The notes under the pieces: model-generated
What the model was told of the DNA's origin: nothing
The model's database searches: none
What the model saw: only the letters and a program-made list of their open reading frames with translations
In this document: positions 5,482 to 7,094 of the stretch, piece after piece
Position numbering within the stretch: the first letter of the stretch is position 1
Layout: the number at the start of each line of letters is the position of its first letter
Translations under genes and position numbers: made by a program
Assembly: GCA_026786225.1 (NCBI GenBank)
Contig: JAJAYN010000528.1
Location: forward strand, 1-7,094
Source: Burkholderiales bacterium
GTDB taxonomy: Bacteria > Pseudomonadota > Gammaproteobacteria > Burkholderiales > Usitatibacteraceae
DNA length: 7,094 nt
Reading direction: 5' to 3'

Positions 5482-6176
5482 TTCGCTGGATATTCCGAAT
5501 CCTGGCGGTAATTCTCGGTTTGATTTTCGCCGTTTTTCTCGCTTTCCAGGGATACGTTGCGCTAAAACTTTGGTGGTGGGAGGATCACAACCCGACCTCA
5601 ACCGCGTTCATGGACGCGCGGCTGGCGGTCATGCGTGAAAAGGCACCGAACGCAAAGCTCAAACAGCAATGGGTGCCTTACGGAAAGATTTCCAGCCACT
5701 TGAAACGCGCCATTCTGGTGGCGGAAGACGACCGCTTTGTGGATCACGAGGGCTTCGACTGGGAAAGCATCCAGAAAGCAATGGACAAGAACCAGAAGCA
5801 AGGCAAGGTTGTCGCGGGCGGTTCAACCATCTCCCAGCAACTGGCCAAGAATCTCTTTCTATCTGGAGAACGGTCAATGCTTCGAAAGGGGGAGGAGGCT
5901 CTCATCACGCTAATGATGGAGCACTTGCTCGACAAGGAACGCATTCTGGAAATCTACCTGAACGTGATTGAGTGGGGAGACGGGGTATTTGGTGCAGAGG
6001 CCGCGTCAAGGCACTATTTTGGTATTTCGGCCTCACAACTTTCGCAAGAGCAGGCGGCAAAACTGGCGGCAATGGTGCCGCGTCCACGTTTCTACGACCG
6101 GAACCGCAATGCGCCTTGGTTGCTCAAGAAAACCCAGATCATCCTTGAGCGCATGCCGAGGGCCCAACTTCCATGA
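5478..6176 (+). CDS. mtgA: Monofunctional biosynthetic peptidoglycan transglycosylase
   Basis: Polymerises lipid II into glycan strands at the outer face of the inner membrane (GT51 family, no transpeptidase domain). Seen: 232 residues from GTG 5478, close to the usual length of about 230-245. One membrane anchor spans about residues 4-25 (after VIRWIFR). The GT51 motifs follow in order: AEDDRFVDHEGFDW with catalytic E83, GGSTISQQLAKNLFL (114-128), RKGEEALITLMME (136-148), and ILEIYLNVIEWGDGVFGAEAA (156-176) with the second key glutamate E165. The GTG overlaps the aroE stop as GTGA, pointing to translational coupling. An in-frame ATG at 5418 would add 20 residues encoded inside aroE. I prefer the GTG because it puts a short basic N-terminus right before the membrane helix, as in relatives, but no strong ribosome site settles it. 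Confidence 0.95.
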   Translation: MIRWIFRILAVILGLIFAVFLAFQGYVALKLWWWEDHNPTSTAFMDARLAVMREKAPNAKLKQQWVPYGKISSHLKRAILVAEDDRFVDHEGFDWESIQKAMDKNQKQGKVVAGGSTISQQLAKNLFLSGERSMLRKGEEALITLMMEHLLDKERILEIYLNVIEWGDGVFGAEAASRHYFGISASQLSQEQAAKLAAMVPRPRFYDRNRNAPWLLKKTQIILERMPRAQLP

Positions 6177-6185
6177 AAAGAAAAC

Positions 6186-6539
6186 ATGGAAATAGCTAGC
6201 TGGATTTTCTTTGGGCCAGCGAAGCTTGTGTCCGCCTGGCCCTACGCGGGCATCTTGATTGCTCTTGCCCTGATCGCAATGCAAGTTTGGTTGTCTGTTC
6301 GGAAGGGCGCCCGCGTCGAGCAAAATTTTTTTCGCGAGGCACCGGTCCTGGCGGGCTTGCTTTGGCTGATTTTCAACCTCTATGAATGGCAACTTATAGC
6401 CATACTCACGCAACAAAAAATCGTAAGCAATTTACGGATGGATCTGATCATCCTGGTGCCGATCCTGTATGTGCTGACTTTTTCGGCTGCATTATCAATC
6501 CACACGCAATTGAGGCAAGAGCAGACGAAAGGGAAATAA
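6186..6539 (+). CDS. Small inner-membrane protein of unknown function, three predicted helices
   Basis: I do not recognise a named family. Seen: 117 residues with three hydrophobic stretches, about 18-37, 53-75 and 86-106, and a basic C-terminal tail. A positively charged loop (RKGARVEQNFFR, 39-50) between helices 1 and 2 suggests it faces the cytoplasm. Helix 2 carries the aromatic, acidic run NLYEWQ (64-69), and helix 3 begins with RMDL, the sort of embedded charged residues that are often conserved. It begins 9 bases after the mtgA stop, preceded by an A-rich stretch with only a weak Shine-Dalgarno. It is probably the last gene of the aroE-mtgA operon. Co-transcription with mtgA hints at an envelope role, but that is only context. 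The reading frame looks real because of its length, its hydrophobic periodicity and the tight spacing. Confidence 0.8.
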   Translation: MEIASWIFFGPAKLVSAWPYAGILIALALIAMQVWLSVRKGARVEQNFFREAPVLAGLLWLIFNLYEWQLIAILTQQKIVSNLRMDLIILVPILYVLTFSAALSIHTQLRQEQTKGK

Positions 6540-6573
6540 CTTCCTAACGAGGTAACCCTCGCTATCGATTGGG

Positions 6574-6602
6574 GCGATCCCGGCGCGGTTTGCTGGGGTC
6601 GC
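6574..6602. other. GC-rich hairpin after the aroE-mtgA operon
   Basis: GCGATCCC (6574-6581) pairs with GGGGTCGC (6595-6602) over 8 bp including one G-T pair, with a 13-base loop. It lies 34 bases after the last plus-strand stop codon. No T-run follows, so it is not a standard intrinsic terminator; it could stabilise mRNA 3' ends or be incidental. Confidence 0.35.
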
Positions 6603-6656
6603 GAGGACGCGAATTTGAGCGTCGATCTGGGAAGTCTGATTTTTTCATTTTAATAA

Positions 6657-6702
6657 TCCGATCCGGCGGACCTGGGCCAAAGCCTGCCCCGCGCGGATCG
6701 GA
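6657..6702. terminator. Terminator-like hairpin between convergent genes
   Basis: TCCGATCCG (6657-6665) pairs perfectly with CGGATCGGA (6694-6702). Inner pairs are GCGG/CCGC and GGC/GCC around a CAAA loop, with one bulge and an internal loop. It lies 27 bases past the histone-like gene's stop on the minus strand. On that strand it is followed by an AT-rich stretch (ATTATTAAAA) rather than a clean T-run, so intrinsic termination would be weak. Confidence 0.45.
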
Positions 6703-6729
6703 ATCCAACGATTACCTTGCGAGTTACTT

Positions 6730-7094
6730 TTAGCCCATCGGTTTGATGAGCGGCGTGATCACCGGGGTGACCATTGGCGCCGGCCTTATGGCCATCGGCT
6801 TCGCAGCGGCTTTCTTTTTGGGAGCAGCTTTTTTCTTTGCCGGTTTCTTTTTGGCAGCAGCTTTCTTTTTAGGAGCAGCCTTTTTCTTGGCGGCTACTTT
6901 CTTTTTAGCAGCGGGTTTCTTTTTCGCTGCTGGCTTCTTTTTAGCAGCCGGTTTTTTCGCTGCTGGCTTCTTTTTAGCGGCCGGTTTTTTGGCTGCTGGT
7001 TTCTTCTTTGCTACTGGCTTCTTTGCTGCAGGTTTCTTTGCAGCAGGTTTCTTTGCTGCCGGCTTTTTTGCTGCCGGTTTTTTGGCTGTTGCCA
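6730..7094 (-). CDS. Histone H1-like Lys/Ala/Pro-repeat protein, C-terminal part (5' end outside the window)
   Basis: Seen: 120 complete codons open to the window edge, ending in TAA at 6732-6730; no start codon is inside the window. About 98 residues are a highly basic tract of AAKKP units changing to AAKKKP and then AAPKKK/AAAKKK units, the composition of bacterial H1-like proteins (Bordetella BpH1, AlgP-type C-termini). In that family such tails bind DNA non-specifically through lysine charge and act in nucleoid organisation or regulation. The last 22 residues break the pattern: lysine almost vanishes and a Pro/Val/Ile/Met tail ending in MVTPVITPLIKPMG appears. It is convergent with the aroE-mtgA operon. 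The missing N-terminus prevents assignment to a particular subfamily. Confidence 0.85.
   Translation of the reverse strand, partial: ATAKKPAAKKPAAKKPAAKKPAAKKPVAKKKPAAKKPAAKKKPAAKKPAAKKKPAAKKKPAAKKKVAAKKKAAPKKKAAAKKKPAKKKAAPKKKAAAKPMAIRPAPMVTPVITPLIKPMG
6799..7094 (-). repeat. Degenerate tandem repeat encoding AAKKP/AAKKKP units
   Basis: The DNA consists of imperfect 15-base (AAKKP) and 18-base (AAKKKP) units. The 15-base units predominate toward the upstream end (7090 to about 7018) and 18-base units further downstream. Synonymous codons vary between units (GCA/GCC/GCT for Ala, AAA/AAG for Lys). The array continues to the window edge, so the copy number is not known. Confidence 0.85.

Noticed and set aside
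1..7094. Mobile element, CRISPR, toxin-antitoxin or defence system
   Set aside because: No transposase, integrase, direct-repeat/spacer array, paired small toxin-like genes or defence-associated domains are visible; all large genes are core housekeeping or regulatory genes.

Overview
The window reads as a chromosomal core region of a Gram-negative proteobacterium, most likely a betaproteobacterium. The grounds are the gene order ntrC-ntrB-DUF4124-glnA on one strand, the close aroE-mtgA pair on the other, a GS I-beta type glutamine synthetase with its adenylylation tyrosine, and a lysine/alanine/proline-repeat histone-H1-like protein of the kind common in that class. I cannot fix the genus. 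There are no insertion sequences, integrases, CRISPR arrays, tRNAs or rRNAs.

Left half (1-4380, all minus strand) is the nitrogen-control cluster. In transcription order it runs glnA (glutamine synthetase, 4380-2971), a strong hairpin terminator (2889-2851), a secreted DUF4124 protein (2652-1966), a second terminator (1927-1892), ntrB (sensor kinase, 1758-652) and ntrC (sigma-54 activator, from 642 and cut by the window start inside its GAFTGA loop). Two good intrinsic terminators suggest three transcription units (glnA; DUF4124 gene; ntrBC). The glnA and ntrB upstream regions each carry a sigma-54-type -24/-12 element.

Middle (4381-4662) is a 282-base divergent control region between glnA (leftward) and aroE (rightward). 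For glnA it holds, in order away from the gene, a strong Shine-Dalgarno, a -24/-12 promoter, an exact IHF-consensus match, and a large inverted repeat whose two 15-base arms resemble NtrC enhancer sites 30 bp apart. A candidate sigma-70 promoter for aroE starts only 7 bp beyond the outer arm.

Right half (4663-6539, plus strand) is a compact likely operon: aroE (shikimate dehydrogenase), mtgA (monofunctional peptidoglycan glycosyltransferase, start overlapping the aroE stop as GTGA) and a small three-helix membrane protein of unknown function 9 bases downstream. A 190-base convergent spacer with two GC-rich hairpins follows, then the 3' part of a histone-H1-like gene on the minus strand (7094-6730), which runs out of the window.

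Functionally, NtrB/NtrC sense and relay nitrogen status and would activate glnA through the divergent region. AroE and MtgA belong to aromatic biosynthesis and cell-wall synthesis. I do not see a new multi-gene system here. The parts most worth a second look are the regulatory architecture of glnA and ntrB, the unusual tail of the histone-like protein, and the unassigned membrane protein.
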